DNA from: DAOTTY01 sp964451095
GTDB lineage: Bacteria > Chloroflexota > Anaerolineae > Aggregatilineales > Phototrophicaceae
Direction: 5' to 3'
NCBI GenBank assembly: GCA_964451095.1
Contig: CAYVGI010000128.1
Location: forward strand, 1-14,732
DNA length: 14,732 bases
This document shows positions 1-6,809 of the stretch, piece after piece. Both the position numbers and the translations under genes were made by a program. Below the pieces are notes generated by a model that saw nothing but the letters and a program-made list of their open reading frames with translations, searched no databases and was not told where the DNA came from. Within the stretch, counting starts at the first letter, position 1. Each line of letters opens with the position of its first letter.

Positions 1-1212
1 GACGACTTCATCAACACTGAGGGCTACCCGGTTTGGGAGCCAGAGAACGTAGCAACGCCGCTGCGCCAGCTCCTGCAATGGGACGGGCAGTTCTACGGCG
101 CACTGTACGATGGTGACGCCCAGTTGCTCTACTACCGCAAGGACATCCTGAACGACCCGGACTGGCAGGCACAGTTTGAGGAAGAAATGGGTATGCCCAT
201 GCCCGTACCGCCGCGCACCTGGCAGGAACTGCTGGCAGTGACCACCTTCTTCAATGGCAAGGACTGGAACGAGGACGGCGACCCGGACGACGGCATTAGC
301 CTGCACCTTGCAGGTGGTGGACAGGGCTTCTTCCACTTTATGTCGCTCTCTGCGAGCTTCGCCATTACCCCGGCAGAGGGCGATGACCCACGCGCCGTAA
401 CCCAGTTCGACAATGTGTACTGGTTCGACCCGACCGACATGACGCCGCTCATCAACCAGCCTGGGCATGTGGCAGCACTGGAATACCTCATTGAACTGGC
501 AGCAACTGGCTCCGACGCACAGCTTGGCTGGGAGCTTGCAGAGGCATGGGATAACTTCCTGAACGGCAACGCGGTTGCAACCTTCTCCTGGGGCGACGTA
601 GGCTCGCTGGCACAGGACCCCAGCCGCTCCACCATCACGGGCAACCTGGGTGCAGCACCCATCCCCTGCTCCGAGCGCTGGTACGACCGTGAAATCGGCG
701 AGTTCGTGGAAGACAGCGAAAGCCCGAACTGCGTCGGTAATGTGACGGGCGGTAGCTGGCACCCGGTGATGAGCGCCTTCACCGACACACCCGAACTGGC
801 GTACTACTTCATGGCCATGCACGCCAACCCGGAGATCAACTTCTGGAACGTGACCTACGGCTGGACGGGTGTTGACCCGAACTCCACCACGCAGTTGTTC
901 CCGCCGGATGGCGACGCTGCGGTAGAGGACTACGTGAGCGCAGGCTTCAATGCAGAGGACGCTGAGGAGTACATCACTGCCTACGGCGCAAACCTGTTCG
1001 AGCCGCCCACAACGCTGACCTACATCCGCATCCTGGGCACGGGCGAGTTCTGGGAAATCCTGGACGTGCGCCTGGCACAGGCGATGACCGGGCAGCTAGA
1101 GCCGCAAGAGGCGCTGGACACGGTTGCCGAGGAGTGGGCAGAGGTGAACGAGGAACTGGGTCTGGAAGATCAGCTTTCCATTTACCAGGATGCCATCGAC
1201 TTTGCACCCTAG
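1..1212 (+). CDS. Sugar-type ABC transporter substrate-binding protein, 5'-truncated by the window edge
   Basis: The reading frame is open from base 1 (DDFINTEGYPVW...) to the TAG ending at 1212, so the true start and any lipoprotein signal lie upstream. The visible 403 residues resemble the middle and C-terminal lobes of family 1 extracellular solute-binding proteins. They include an early GALYDGDAQLLYYRKDIL segment, typical of the hinge region where carbohydrate-binding proteins read Y-N-D/K-D-L, and a downstream WGDVGSLAQ stretch. The protein should act outside the membrane, delivering an oligosaccharide or similar solute to the two permeases encoded just downstream at 1317 and 2202. A terminator-like hairpin directly after the stop suggests the binding protein is made in excess over the permeases. 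The substrate cannot be told from sequence. Many Asp, Glu and Trp residues fit a periplasmic-type sugar binder. Family call is confident; ligand unknown. Confidence 0.85.
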   Translation, partial: DDFINTEGYPVWEPENVATPLRQLLQWDGQFYGALYDGDAQLLYYRKDILNDPDWQAQFEEEMGMPMPVPPRTWQELLAVTTFFNGKDWNEDGDPDDGISLHLAGGGQGFFHFMSLSASFAITPAEGDDPRAVTQFDNVYWFDPTDMTPLINQPGHVAALEYLIELAATGSDAQLGWELAEAWDNFLNGNAVATFSWGDVGSLAQDPSRSTITGNLGAAPIPCSERWYDREIGEFVEDSESPNCVGNVTGGSWHPVMSAFTDTPELAYYFMAMHANPEINFWNVTYGWTGVDPNSTTQLFPPDGDAAVEDYVSAGFNAEDAEEYITAYGANLFEPPTTLTYIRILGTGEFWEILDVRLAQAMTGQLEPQEALDTVAEEWAEVNEELGLEDQLSIYQDAIDFAP

Positions 1213-1251
1213 CGCCACCACGAAACACACCAACCTGTAAATAACCCATAC

Positions 1252-1290
1252 GGGGAAGGCGAGATGAGTGTCTCCCTTCCCCTTTTGTTT
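1252..1290 (+). terminator. Intercistronic terminator-like hairpin after the binding-protein gene
   Basis: GGGGAAGG (1252-1259) pairs with CCTTCCCC (1275-1282). After one bulged C, GAGA (1261-1264) pairs with TCTC (1271-1274), leaving a 6-nt loop. The run TTTTGTTT follows at 1283-1290. This is an intrinsic-terminator shape inside an operon. Placed between the binding protein and its permeases, it probably works as a partial terminator or an mRNA 3'-end stabiliser that gives a high binding-protein to permease ratio. Confidence 0.7.
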
Positions 1291-1316
1291 ATTGAGAAGT
1301 TATAGGAGTTAGCTCC

Positions 1317-2192
1317 ATGCGAAGCAATCGCGCTGGACTTTTTTTTCTGTTGCCGGGCGTTATTTGGGTGCTGGCATTCACAATCTTCCCGCTGCTGTAC
1401 TCGCTGGTGATTAGCTTCCAGCGGCGGCGGCTGGGGCGGGAACCAAGCTGGATTGGCTTTGAGAACTTTGCGGAGATCTTCACCGACGATCGGGTGATGG
1501 AAACCGTGGTCACGTCGGTGTTCCTGACGGTGGGCAGCGTAGTGCTCACATTGTTGTTTGGCACGTTCATCGCGTGGCTGTTTAACCAGGAAGTGCCCGG
1601 TCTCAATGTGTTCCGGGGTGTGATGACCATGCCTATTTTCGTGGCACCCATTGCACTGGGCTTTTTGGGCAAGGTGCTGTTCAACGAGCAAAGTGGCCCT
1701 ATCAATCAGTTCCTGATGACGGTGGTACCCGTTGCAGAATACACGGGGGTGAAGTGGTTTACCACGCCGTGGGGGGCAAGGTGGGCGATACTCTTTGCGG
1801 ATGTGTGGCAGTGGACGCCGTTTGTGTTCATTGTGATCCTCGCGGCGATGCAGTCCATCAGCGATGACCTGTACGAAGCGGCACGCCTGGACACGAACTC
1901 CGCCTGGACGCTGTTCAGCCGCATCACGCTGCCGCTCATCATGCCCGCGCTGGGCACAGTGGCGATGCTGCGCATGGTGGAAACGTTCAAAATCCTCGAC
2001 ATTCCGCTCTCCATGACGGGCGGCGGACCGGGCAGTGCCTCGCAGACGTACTCGTACTACGTGTACATCACCGGGCTAAAGAACTTCAACCAGGGCTACG
2101 GCTCTGCGCTGGCATGGTTCCTGGTGATTATCGCCATCATCCTCACCACCATCTACTTCAACCAAGTCCGCGAACGCTTCGAGGTCAAATAG
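1317..2192 (+). CDS. Sugar ABC transporter permease, MalF/UgpA-like
   Basis: The 291-aa integral membrane protein has six hydrophobic segments, near residues 6-30, 62-90, 100-123, 155-180, 200-222 and 262-285. The permease EAA loop, EAARLDTNSAW...LP, starts at Glu187; this is where the ATPase docks on the cytoplasmic face. The FLLPGVIWVLAFTIFPLLYSL opening and GGGPG (DIPLSMTGGGPG) segment are typical of binding-protein-dependent transport inner membrane components of the MalF type. The start is set by AGGAG at 1304-1308, eight bases before ATG. The gene follows the substrate-binding gene across a hairpin, and its stop abuts the ribosome-binding site of the second permease. It should form a heterodimeric channel with the 2202 product. 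Length is usual for a MalF homologue without the large MalF periplasmic loop. Confidence 0.92.
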   Translation: MRSNRAGLFFLLPGVIWVLAFTIFPLLYSLVISFQRRRLGREPSWIGFENFAEIFTDDRVMETVVTSVFLTVGSVVLTLLFGTFIAWLFNQEVPGLNVFRGVMTMPIFVAPIALGFLGKVLFNEQSGPINQFLMTVVPVAEYTGVKWFTTPWGARWAILFADVWQWTPFVFIVILAAMQSISDDLYEAARLDTNSAWTLFSRITLPLIMPALGTVAMLRMVETFKILDIPLSMTGGGPGSASQTYSYYVYITGLKNFNQGYGSALAWFLVIIAIILTTIYFNQVRERFEVK

Positions 2193-2201
2193 GAGGCACC
2201 C

Positions 2202-3107
2202 ATGGCAACTACAACCCAAACCTCCAGCACACGCCAGTCCGTCGGGTCTTCTGCTGCCCAACGTGACACCGCGCGCATTCTGTACAACGTGTTCATCTGG
2301 ACGGCAATCGTCATCGTTACGCTGAGCGTGCTGCTGCCGTTCGTCTGGGCGATCATCACCTCGTTCAAAACCCAGCGTGACGCGCTGCAACCCGTGTTCA
2401 TCCCGTGGCTGCAATTCCAGCCCACGCTAGAAAACTGGATTGCGGAGTTCGGCTTGGGCGGGCGTGAGGCACGCCTTGCCCTCACCAACAGCGCCGTCAT
2501 CGCCATCGGCGCGACCGTCATCGCCACCGTGCTCGGCACCATCACGGGGTACGGGCTGGCGAGCTTCCGCTATGGTAAGGCGGGCAACCGCAACCTGACG
2601 GCGTGGTTTCTGTCGCAGCGCTTTTTGCCGCCCGTGGCAACGCTCATCCCGTTCTTTTTGGTGCTGCAATCGTTTAACCTGTTCGACACACGCCTGGGGC
2701 TAATTTTGGTGAACACCACGTTCACGCTGCCGTTTGCCGTGCTCATCATGCGAGACTTTTTCGCGGACTTGCCGCGTGACCTGCGCGAGGCGGCGCTCGT
2801 AGACGGTGCCAACCAGTGGCAGGTGTTTTGGCGGGTGGCGCTGCCTGTGGCGACGCCTGCGCTGTCCGCAGCGGCAATTATCTGTTTCGCCTTCTCGTGG
2901 AACGAATACCTGTTCGCCAGTGTGCTCGCGCCGAACAGCGCCAAGCCGTATACATTCCTGGTTGCCAGCACCAGCACTGTGCGCGGTGTGCACTTCGGCT
3001 TTGTTGCCACGCGGATGCTGATTGCAGTGATGCTACCTGTTCTTCTTAGCTTGTTTGTACAGCGCTACATTGTGCGTGGTTTAACACTCGGCGCGGTGAA
3101 AGGCTAG
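2202..3107 (+). CDS. Sugar ABC transporter permease, MalG/UgpE-like
   Basis: The 301-aa permease starts nine bases after the previous stop. Its AGGAGG (2191-2196) overlaps the upstream stop codon, so the two are translationally coupled. After a Thr/Ser-rich cytoplasmic N-terminus, hydrophobic segments lie near residues 30-50, 90-115, 125-150, 158-180, 208-232 and 265-290. The EAA loop EAALVDGANQWQVFWRVALP begins at Glu196. A MalG-family hallmark, LPFVWAIITSFKT, follows the first membrane helix. It pairs with the 1317 permease to form the membrane pore. No ATPase gene follows; in MalG-type systems a shared MsmK/MalK-like ATPase encoded elsewhere is common, and I infer that here. No clear terminator lies directly after the stop. 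Confidence 0.92.
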   Translation: MATTTQTSSTRQSVGSSAAQRDTARILYNVFIWTAIVIVTLSVLLPFVWAIITSFKTQRDALQPVFIPWLQFQPTLENWIAEFGLGGREARLALTNSAVIAIGATVIATVLGTITGYGLASFRYGKAGNRNLTAWFLSQRFLPPVATLIPFFLVLQSFNLFDTRLGLILVNTTFTLPFAVLIMRDFFADLPRDLREAALVDGANQWQVFWRVALPVATPALSAAAIICFAFSWNEYLFASVLAPNSAKPYTFLVASTSTVRGVHFGFVATRMLIAVMLPVLLSLFVQRYIVRGLTLGAVKG

Positions 3108-3146
3108 CCACAACACGACATCCTTAACCCTACTCCTACGCTTTCG

Positions 3147-3155
3147 TGCTACACT
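3147..3155 (+). promoter_or_regulatory. Extended -10 promoter in front of the structured RNA candidate
   Basis: TGCTACACT matches the extended -10 form TGnTAnnnT, with hexamer TACACT at 3150-3155. A start around A3162 is expected, seven bases on. That base is also the first paired base of the hairpin described below. No good -35 is visible, which is acceptable for an extended -10 promoter. Confidence 0.45.
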
Positions 3156-3161
3156 ATATGT

Positions 3162-3305
3162 ACTGTTCCCCTCAGTGCAGGTGCGTTTTGCCCACTGGCA
3201 GGGCGTGCCTGCTGCTAGCAAGTACCAGGGGAAGCAAAAACAGTCAGCGTTGTGGGTCCGCTAGGGGGGTCTTGCGTGTTCCACAGGGAGATTATACCTA
3301 CGCTG
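3162..3305 (+). ncRNA. Candidate structured small RNA, two back-to-back hairpins, family not recognised
   Basis: Hand folding gives two hairpins that meet with no gap. Hairpin 1 (3162-3244): ACTGTT pairs with AACAGT (3239-3244), CCCCT (3168-3172) with AGGGG (3227-3231). After an asymmetric internal loop, AGT pairs with GCT and GCAGGTGCG (3177-3185) with CGTGCCTGC (3204-3212, two GU). The tip is TGCC (3189-3192) with GGCA (3197-3200). Hairpin 2 (3245-3305): CAGCGT pairs with ACGCTG (3300-3305), then TGTGG (3251-3255) with CCACA (3281-3285), and the loop contains GGGGGG. An extended -10 box places a transcription start at about 3162. The long stem, bubble and apical stem recall 6S RNA in outline, but I cannot match conserved 6S, SRP, RNase P, tmRNA or riboswitch motifs. 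No U-tract terminator is visible. A 63-codon reading frame crosses this stretch, but its sequence looks non-coding. It could instead be part of the kinase leader. Confidence 0.4.
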
Positions 3306-3363
3306 CGCACAAGAACTCTATTAACAGGCATATGTAGCGGTATATTCCCGCACCAATGCCCGT

Positions 3364-3369
3364 TATGAT
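3364..3369 (+). promoter_or_regulatory. Possible -10 box for the histidine kinase gene
   Basis: TATGAT lies 34 bases before the kinase ATG, giving a predicted 5' leader of about 28 nt. No convincing -35 hexamer sits 16-18 bases upstream, so this is a weak call. The kinase might instead be read from the promoter at 3147. Confidence 0.3.
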
Positions 3370-3403
3370 AAGTAGTACATAAATGAGGGAAGGGACTTGC
3401 CAC

Positions 3404-4972
3404 ATGGCACAGCGATTACACAGCGTGGGGGGGTTTAACAACCACGAACCGCCTGAGCTTCTATTGAACTCCGCAATGGACTCACTGCCATCCAACATTG
3501 CGATGCTGAACGAGGGGGGCAGCATCATCGGCGTGAACGAGGCGTGGAAGCGCTTCGGCACGGAAAACGATTACCAAGATCACAGTCATGGGCTGGGACG
3601 CAACTACATCAACCTGTGCGAGGCCACCCGTGGGCGCGACGCCGACTTTGCCGGCGAGGTTGCGCTAACCATCCGAGACATCATCAGCGAACGTGAACAG
3701 GTCTTCCGGGCAGAATACCCCTGCCACAGCCCCAACGAACGCCGTTGGTTTATGCTGCAAATCGCCCGCTTCGAGTGGAAGGGCGAGATGCGTGTGGTTA
3801 CGGCACACCAAAACGTCACCGACCTCAAGCTGGCACAGCAGGCATTTGCCCAAAGCCAGAAGCGGCTCCAGGCAGTTGTTGATACGGTCGTAGACGGCAT
3901 TTTCACCGCGAACGAAGACGGCATCATCGAGACGGTGAACCCCGCCGTGTGCGAGACATTTGGCTACTACCCAGAAGAACTGGTGGGGAACAGCTTTCGG
4001 ATGCTGCTGGCGGAGCCGTACGCAACCCAGTACTTTAACTACCTCAAGCGCCACCGCCGCGTGAGCAGCCGCCGCTATGCGGAGGTGAACCACGAGGTGC
4101 AGGGCGTGCGCCGCAGCGGGATGCGCTTCCCCATGTACATGGCGATGAGCCGCGCCCAGGTGGACAACCGCTGGCTGTTTACGGGCATCCTGCAAGACCT
4201 GACGCCGCGCAAGCGCATCGAACAGGAAGTGATTGAGAACGAGCGGCTGCAAGTGGAACTGGAAAAAGAGCGCGAACTGCGCGAACTGAAGAACCGCTTC
4301 ATGTCCATGATCTCCCATGAGCTGCGTACACCGCTCAGCGTGATTATGCTCTCCAGCGACTTCCTCAAGCGCTACGGCGACCGGATGCCGGAGGCAGAAA
4401 AGCTGGAAACCATCGCTACCATCCAAACGCAGGTGCGCCACCTGGAAAACATGGTCGATGATGTGTCCGCCCTCAGCCGGGCAGAGACACTCGACGTCGA
4501 TGTGCATACCGAGAAGATCGACATTGTGGACTTTTGCAGCGACATCACCGCCAACACGCAGATGATCGCGGCGGATACACATCGCATCCGCTTTGTAAAC
4601 GAGAGCAATTGCCCGCAAATCCTGGGCGATACCAAGCTGCTGCGGCAGGCGTTCACCAACCTGCTAAACAACGCCGTCAAGTATTCTGAGAACGGCACCA
4701 CCGTCTGGTTCGACCTCGCCTGTGACCACGATACCCTGTACGTCAGCATCACCGACGAAGGCATCGGCATTCCAGAAAAAGATCGGGTCAACCTGTTCGA
4801 GCCGTTCCACCGCGCCCAAAACGTGGGCAAACGCCAGGGTACCGGGCTGGGGCTTGCCGTGACCAAACGCGCTATCGAAATGCACGGCGGCGGCATCACC
4901 TTTGAGAGCGTGGAAAACCAGGGCACCACGTTTACGATTACGCTACCGATTGTGCGCCCGGAACTCGACTAG
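3404..4972 (+). CDS. Soluble PAS-PAS sensor histidine kinase
   Basis: The 522-aa two-component kinase lacks a signal peptide or membrane helix, so it senses in the cytoplasm. Order: a PAS-like domain (about 20-135, ending in the usual VTAHQNVTDLK), a second PAS domain (about 150-270, FGYYPEELVG, ending ILQDLTPRKR), a short coiled coil (about 270-298) and a HisKA dimerisation domain with the H-box SHELRTP (phospho-acceptor His305). The catalytic domain follows, with N-box NLLNNAVKYSENG (about 419), G1 DEGIGIP (about 451), F-box FEPFHR and G2 GTGLGLAV (about 479). All catalytic motifs are intact. Of two in-frame ATGs at 3383 and 3404, the second is chosen because AGGGA at 3391-3395 sits eight bases ahead of it. 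No response regulator is adjacent. The nearest are the stand-alone receivers at 10145 and 11164, whose link to this kinase is speculative. The PAS ligand is unknown. Confidence 0.93.
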   Translation: MAQRLHSVGGFNNHEPPELLLNSAMDSLPSNIAMLNEGGSIIGVNEAWKRFGTENDYQDHSHGLGRNYINLCEATRGRDADFAGEVALTIRDIISEREQVFRAEYPCHSPNERRWFMLQIARFEWKGEMRVVTAHQNVTDLKLAQQAFAQSQKRLQAVVDTVVDGIFTANEDGIIETVNPAVCETFGYYPEELVGNSFRMLLAEPYATQYFNYLKRHRRVSSRRYAEVNHEVQGVRRSGMRFPMYMAMSRAQVDNRWLFTGILQDLTPRKRIEQEVIENERLQVELEKERELRELKNRFMSMISHELRTPLSVIMLSSDFLKRYGDRMPEAEKLETIATIQTQVRHLENMVDDVSALSRAETLDVDVHTEKIDIVDFCSDITANTQMIAADTHRIRFVNESNCPQILGDTKLLRQAFTNLLNNAVKYSENGTTVWFDLACDHDTLYVSITDEGIGIPEKDRVNLFEPFHRAQNVGKRQGTGLGLAVTKRAIEMHGGGITFESVENQGTTFTITLPIVRPELD

Positions 4973-4981
4973 CGCCCGACG

Positions 4982-5009
4982 TTTAACCTCACCAGCGCTG
5001 TGCTATAAT
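4982..5009 (+). promoter_or_regulatory. Extended -10 promoter driving a leaderless gene
   Basis: A perfect TATAAT (5004-5009) is preceded by TG at 5001-5002. A weak -35, TTTAAC (4982-4987), lies at a 16-nt spacing. The expected transcription start at 5015-5018 coincides with the ATG at 5018, so the message has essentially no 5' leader. Confidence 0.7.
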
Positions 5010-5017
5010 CCGGCGCT

Positions 5018-5560
5018 ATGGTGACGTCAAAACACATCCACCCAAACCCACTGCAAGACCGTATCATCCAGTACGGTGCTGTAGTGCTTTGCGTTCTTAT
5101 GCTTGCCTCCGCCCCGCTGCAAGTGTCGCTCACGCTGCTGGGCGCACCCGGTGGGCTGTTTATCATCTCCGCCATTGTGACTGTGCTGCTCATCCCGCCC
5201 GTGCTCATGCTCACGGCGGCAACCCCCCCCATCACCATACAAACGGACGGCTTCTGGCTGGAACCCGTCATCTGGGGGCGGCGCTTTGTGCCGTGGGAGC
5301 AAGTCGCCGCAGTGAAACCGTACCCACTGCTGCCCACCGCCGATGGCGAAGTACAGCGCCGGGCGTTTGTGGGCAAGCAGAACTACCAACCCGCCGAAGG
5401 GATTATGCTGGTGATCCCCGGCTTGCCGCTGCCCTACCGCATCGCGGCGTTCTTCGCCGGGGAGGGCGGCAACACGATCATTGCGCTGACGAACCGCACC
5501 CACACGGAATACCCCAAGCTGAAGAAGAAGATCACGTATTATGTTGGCAAGGGCGCGTAA
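5018..5560 (+). CDS. Two-TM membrane protein with PH-like C-terminal domain
   Basis: The 180-aa protein has two hydrophobic helices (about 16-41 and 45-68) followed by a soluble domain. That domain, starting ITIQTDGFWLEPVIWGRRFVPWEQVAAVKP, looks like the bacterial PH-like fold of small membrane-anchored proteins: a beta-strand run with the W-E-Q/D-V-x-x-V motif. The protein ends in a basic LKKKITYY segment. No enzymatic motif is seen. The gene is translated from an ATG at or next to its predicted transcription start, with no Shine-Dalgarno. A second start at GTG 5021 would change only the first residue. It stands between the kinase and a glycosyltransferase but has its own promoter, so no operon link is implied. 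Function unknown; the PH-like call is by pattern only. Confidence 0.75.
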   Translation: MVTSKHIHPNPLQDRIIQYGAVVLCVLMLASAPLQVSLTLLGAPGGLFIISAIVTVLLIPPVLMLTAATPPITIQTDGFWLEPVIWGRRFVPWEQVAAVKPYPLLPTADGEVQRRAFVGKQNYQPAEGIMLVIPGLPLPYRIAAFFAGEGGNTIIALTNRTHTEYPKLKKKITYYVGKGA

Positions 5561-5607
5561 GCTGTGGTGTGCATGACATTTTGCCGCGCTTACCCGGCGA
5601 TACGCCC

Positions 5608-5630
5608 AGGGTTCAGCACGCTGAACCCCT
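5608..5630. repeat. REP-like palindrome in the 5561-5752 intergenic region
   Basis: GGGTTCAG (5609-5616) and CTGAACCC (5621-5628) form a perfect 8-bp inverted repeat around CACG, extendable by the flanking A and T. No T-run follows, so it is a poor terminator. Its form resembles short dispersed palindromes I recall from intergenic DNA of Chloroflexota genomes. Only one copy is present here, so repeat status is inferred. Confidence 0.5.
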
Positions 5631-5752
5631 ACCGAAATGAGTTCACCAACAGCGACCTCAAGGCGCTCGTACCCGCTGCCAACGCCGGGCGCACTGGCGG
5701 GCAGCGCCACGCGGTGCTTTCAACCCGATGCGGCACCTGAGGTATGCAGCGA

Positions 5753-6739
5753 ATGACCCCGACTGTTTCTGTCATTGCCACCGTATACAACGAAGGTGCC
5801 AGCATTTGCACCCTGCTAGACTCGCTGCGCACACAAACCCGCCCCCCAGACGAAATCGTGGTTGTGGACGGCGGCAGCACGGACGACACAGTTCACCATC
5901 TGCGGCAGTACCAAGCGCGGCTGCCCTTGCGCGTCATCGTGGAATCGGGCGCGAACATCAGCAGGGGGCGTAACCGGGCGTTTGCGGAATCCACAGGCGA
6001 GATTATTGCGATCACCGACGCGGGCGTCACCCTGCCAGACGACTGGCTGGCACAGCTTACCGCCCCGTTCCAGCATGACACCCCGCCGGATGTGGTGGGC
6101 GGCTTCTTCCGTGCAGCCCCACACAGCGTGTTCGAGGTGGCGATGGGCGCGACCGTGCTGCCGCTGGCAGATGAGATTGACGCGGAGACGTTTTTGCCCA
6201 GCAGCCGCAGCATTGCCGTGCGCCGAGCGGCATTTGCGGCGGTGGGCGGCTACCCGGAGTGGCTGGACTACTGCGAAGACCTGATTTTCGACATCCGGCT
6301 GAAGCAGCACGCCGCGTTTGCGTTTGCGCCGGGGGCGTGTGTGGCGTTCCGCCCGCGCAGTGACCTGCGTGCGTTCTTTGTGCAGTATTACCGCTACGCC
6401 CGTGGCGACGGCAAGGCAGACCTGTGGCGCAAGCGCCATGCCATTCGCTACCTCACCTATCTGGTGGGGGCACCGCTGCTGCTCGCGCTCGGTGCCGTGC
6501 ACTGGAGCGGGTGGGCGCTGCTGCTGGCGGGGGCGGTCGTCTACACGCGCACCCCATACCGCCGCCTGCCCGTGGTCATGCGCGGGTATGCGCGGGCGCA
6601 CCCCGTCTCTCCGCTGGATTGGGGGTATGCGGTTGTGCTGGTGCCCGTTATCCGGGTGGTGGGGGATGGCGCCAAGATGCTCGGCTATCCGGTGGGGTGG
6701 CGCTGGCGGCTCCAGCACCGCCCCCCGGCGTGGCACTGA
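5753..6739 (+). CDS. Family 2 glycosyltransferase with C-terminal membrane segments
   Basis: The 328-aa protein opens TPTVSVIATVYNEG, the classic GT2 nucleotide-sugar binding start, with VVVDGGSTDDT (Asp39) following. Where many GT2 enzymes have DxD, it reads TDAG (Asp89). The catalytic base motif is probably CEDLIFDIRL (Glu175-Asp176), followed by a YYRYARGDGK segment in the position of the usual Q/RxxRW. Two or three hydrophobic helices (about 235-265 and 285-310) would anchor it to the inner membrane. It probably transfers a sugar to a lipid or polysaccharide acceptor; donor and acceptor are unknown. Two in-frame ATGs exist, at 5744 and 5753. TGAGG at 5738-5742 sits one base from the first and ten from the second, so the second is chosen. 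It converges on the minus-strand gene at 6810. No glycan cluster surrounds it. Confidence 0.88.
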   Translation: MTPTVSVIATVYNEGASICTLLDSLRTQTRPPDEIVVVDGGSTDDTVHHLRQYQARLPLRVIVESGANISRGRNRAFAESTGEIIAITDAGVTLPDDWLAQLTAPFQHDTPPDVVGGFFRAAPHSVFEVAMGATVLPLADEIDAETFLPSSRSIAVRRAAFAAVGGYPEWLDYCEDLIFDIRLKQHAAFAFAPGACVAFRPRSDLRAFFVQYYRYARGDGKADLWRKRHAIRYLTYLVGAPLLLALGAVHWSGWALLLAGAVVYTRTPYRRLPVVMRGYARAHPVSPLDWGYAVVLVPVIRVVGDGAKMLGYPVGWRWRLQHRPPAWH

Positions 6740-6745
6740 TGACGC

Positions 6746-6781
6746 AAACAAAAACCCCCTCCCACCGCAGTGAGAAAGGGG
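6746..6781 (-). terminator. Rho-independent terminator of the minus-strand gene 6810-7373
   Basis: Read on the minus strand, CCCCT pairs with AGGGG and CTCAC pairs with GTGGG around a TGCG loop, with a two-base bulge. GTTTTTGTTT then follows. On the plus strand the same hairpin contains a C-A mismatch where the minus strand has a GU pair, and it lacks a T-run. It is therefore oriented for the minus-strand gene, which ends 29 bases away. Confidence 0.75.
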
Positions 6782-6809
6782 CGTGCTGTTAACTTACGAA
6801 GTTGTACCG

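Noticed and set aside
3146..3337. A 63-codon plus-strand frame in the kinase upstream region
   Set aside because: It has no ribosome-binding site, overlaps the predicted promoter and RNA stems, and its Cys/Ser-rich sequence looks like non-coding DNA.
3665..4618. A 317-codon minus-strand frame opposite the histidine kinase
   Set aside because: It lies wholly antisense to a gene with intact kinase motifs, has no ribosome-binding site and reads as a His/Leu-rich mirror of GC-biased codons.
5816..6751. A 311-codon minus-strand frame opposite the glycosyltransferase
   Set aside because: The plus strand carries clear GT2 motifs over the same region. The antisense product is Arg/His-rich with no recognisable domain.
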